In this document: positions 5,115-5,724 of the stretch, in pieces
Position numbering within the stretch: the stretch's first letter is position 1
Layout of the letters: every line of letters starts with the position of its first letter
Assembly (NCBI GenBank): GCA_024276455.1
Contig: JAJRXE010000154.1
Coordinates: 1-5,724, forward strand
Source: Calditrichota bacterium
GTDB lineage: Bacteria; Calditrichota; Calditrichia; RBG-13-44-9
Reading direction: 5' to 3'
DNA: 5,724 nt
The notes under the pieces: model-generated
Database searches by the model: none
What the model saw: the letters and a program-made list of their open reading frames with translations, nothing else
Told to the model about the DNA's origin: nothing
Made by a program: the position numbers and the translations under genes

Positions 5115-5231
5115 AAGACGCTGGAAGGGAGAGTGAAGGCCGTTAACGGCCTTCTGCTCTCAAGGCCCTTAAGGGCCTTTGGGGAAAAAGGGCGTTAACG
5201 CCCTTCCCCCTTCTTCCGGGCACAGCGTCTT
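5115..5231. repeat. imperfect inverted repeat enclosing three palindromes
   Basis: AAGACGCTG (5115-5123) is complementary to CAGCGTCTT (5223-5231). Next to it, GAAGGG (5124-5129) can pair with CCCTTC (5208-5213), leaving a 9-nt bulge (5214-5222). The closing stem would hold the three hairpins at 5135-5205 in a branched fold. The pairing is seen in the sequence, but the length is modest and it could be chance; a REP- or MITE-like unit is one possible reading. Confidence 0.45.
5135..5205. repeat. array of three perfect palindromes at 26-bp pitch between convergent genes
   Basis: Three self-complementary blocks lie in a row: 5135-5154 (20 bp), 5162-5179 (18 bp) and 5188-5205 (18 bp). Their cores are AAGGCCGTTAACGGCCTT, AAGGCCCTTAAGGGCCTT and AAGGGCGTTAACGCCCTT. 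The centres are at 5144.5, 5170.5 and 5196.5, exactly 26 bp apart. All fit AAGGSCSTTAASGSCCTT; where an arm base changes, the opposite arm changes with it. As RNA each would form a 7-bp GC-rich stem with a UUAA loop on either strand. No T tract follows any of them, so they are not standard intrinsic terminators. Candidate roles are mRNA 3'-end hairpins serving both convergent genes, a REP-like repeat, or tandem sites for a dimeric protein. Confidence 0.85.
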
Positions 5232-5274
5232 TCGCTCTTCGCTCGTAAACGCACTCCTCCGATGCCATCCTCGC

Positions 5275-5724
5275 TCATTCTTGCGGTTCCCGCTCCACTT
5301 CCTTGAACCGCAGCCCCATTGCCGTTAGCTCGCCTAACACCGTTTCGTAAATCGCCGGATGGGTCGGAATGTGGCAACCCGTCAAAGGCAATTGGTTGGT
5401 AAGAATTAATTTGGTTGCAATCGCCGCCGGAAGACCCACCGTTTTGGAAATGGCGGTAAATCCCCCCGGTTCACCGTATTCCACCATGGTCGAAACGATT
5501 TCCCGCCGCTGATCTCCTTTTTCCGGAAAACGCGCCACCAGTTTGTGCACCAAAATCACCATGTCCCGAGCGTTAGGTGGCAATACCAGTTTTTTCTTAA
5601 GCAGATGAATTAGCACCTCCGCCGAGGTCTTGGCGGGAATTCCGATTTTTTCATCCGAGAAAAGTCCCAGCCACTTTAAATTTTCCATGATCTTGCCGGT
5701 AGGACTAATATTCAGAAACTGGGC
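5275..5724 (-). CDS. saccharopine dehydrogenase (glutamate-forming type), C-terminal part, 5' end outside window
   Basis: The last 149 residues of a protein resembling the C-terminal half of animal AASS. The reading frame is open to the right edge (NISPTGKIMENL continues upstream of the ATG at 5688), so that ATG is internal. Visible blocks are LKWLGLFSDEKI, RDMVILVHKL, STMVEYGEPGGFTAISKTVG, LPAAIATKLIL and HIPTHPAIYETVLGEL, with counterparts I recall in the human enzyme (EWLGLLGDE, KDMIVMRDSF, GDINGFSAMAKTVGLP). The enzyme oxidises saccharopine to glutamate and aminoadipate semialdehyde using NAD(P). The NAD-binding Rossmann domain is beyond the window. The gene converges on the lysine-ketoglutarate reductase gene, the previous pathway step. 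Its stop (5275-5277) is 70 bp from the palindrome array. The pathway call is strong because of this pairing. Confidence 0.9.
   Translation of the reverse strand, partial: AQFLNISPTGKIMENLKWLGLFSDEKIGIPAKTSAEVLIHLLKKKLVLPPNARDMVILVHKLVARFPEKGDQRREIVSTMVEYGEPGGFTAISKTVGLPAAIATKLILTNQLPLTGCHIPTHPAIYETVLGELTAMGLRFKEVEREPQE

Noticed and set aside
5135..5205. CRISPR-like array
   Set aside because: Units are palindromes with 7-8 nt gaps and no spacers of CRISPR length; no cas genes are present.
5195..5377. Minus-strand frame of 60 codons over the palindromes and the end of saccharopine dehydrogenase
   Set aside because: It overlaps a real gene in another frame and a repeat array, with low-complexity Gly/Ala/Arg composition.

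Overview
This is a bacterial chromosomal segment of ordinary, gene-dense housekeeping and accessory metabolism. I see no phage, IS or CRISPR content. Most genes have strong Shine-Dalgarno sequences (AGGAGG type), which argues against Bacteroidota proper. However, several proteins (the bleomycin-hydrolase-like C1 peptidase, the long GroES-like protein and the animal-type saccharopine pathway enzymes) look most like those of the wider FCB group. A Calditrichota-like or similar lineage is my best guess; it comes from protein resemblance alone and was not tested.

Left part, all on the + strand: the C-terminal part of a papain-fold (C1) peptidase runs in from the left edge (3-509). After an AT-rich gap comes a tight cluster: a 61-residue zinc-ribbon protein (623-808), thioredoxin (829-1173), a glutaredoxin-like protein (1188-1436) and a canonical GroES (1450-1719). 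A clear intrinsic terminator (1743-1770) closes it. A second, longer and divergent GroES-family gene with an acidic tail follows (1844-2251). No groEL lies beside either GroES. The cluster reads as a thiol-redox and protein-folding unit.

Middle part, - strand: a thioredoxin-like gene with a CNVC motif (3637-3299) is followed after 3 nt by a class I methyltransferase (3295-2420) resembling the predicted archaeal methyltransferases of COG2521. Their probable promoter lies in the divergent spacer at 3638-3770.

Right part: a stand-alone lysine-ketoglutarate reductase (3771-5090, +) faces the C-terminal part of a stand-alone saccharopine dehydrogenase (5724-5275, -, cut by the right edge). Together they would convert lysine to glutamate and aminoadipate semialdehyde. 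In animals the two activities form one bifunctional protein (AASS); here they are separate convergent genes. The 184-bp space between their stops holds the most striking non-coding structure in the window: three perfect 18-20 bp palindromes whose centres are exactly 26 bp apart. Their arms differ by compensating substitutions around a constant TTAA core, and an outer inverted repeat flanks them.
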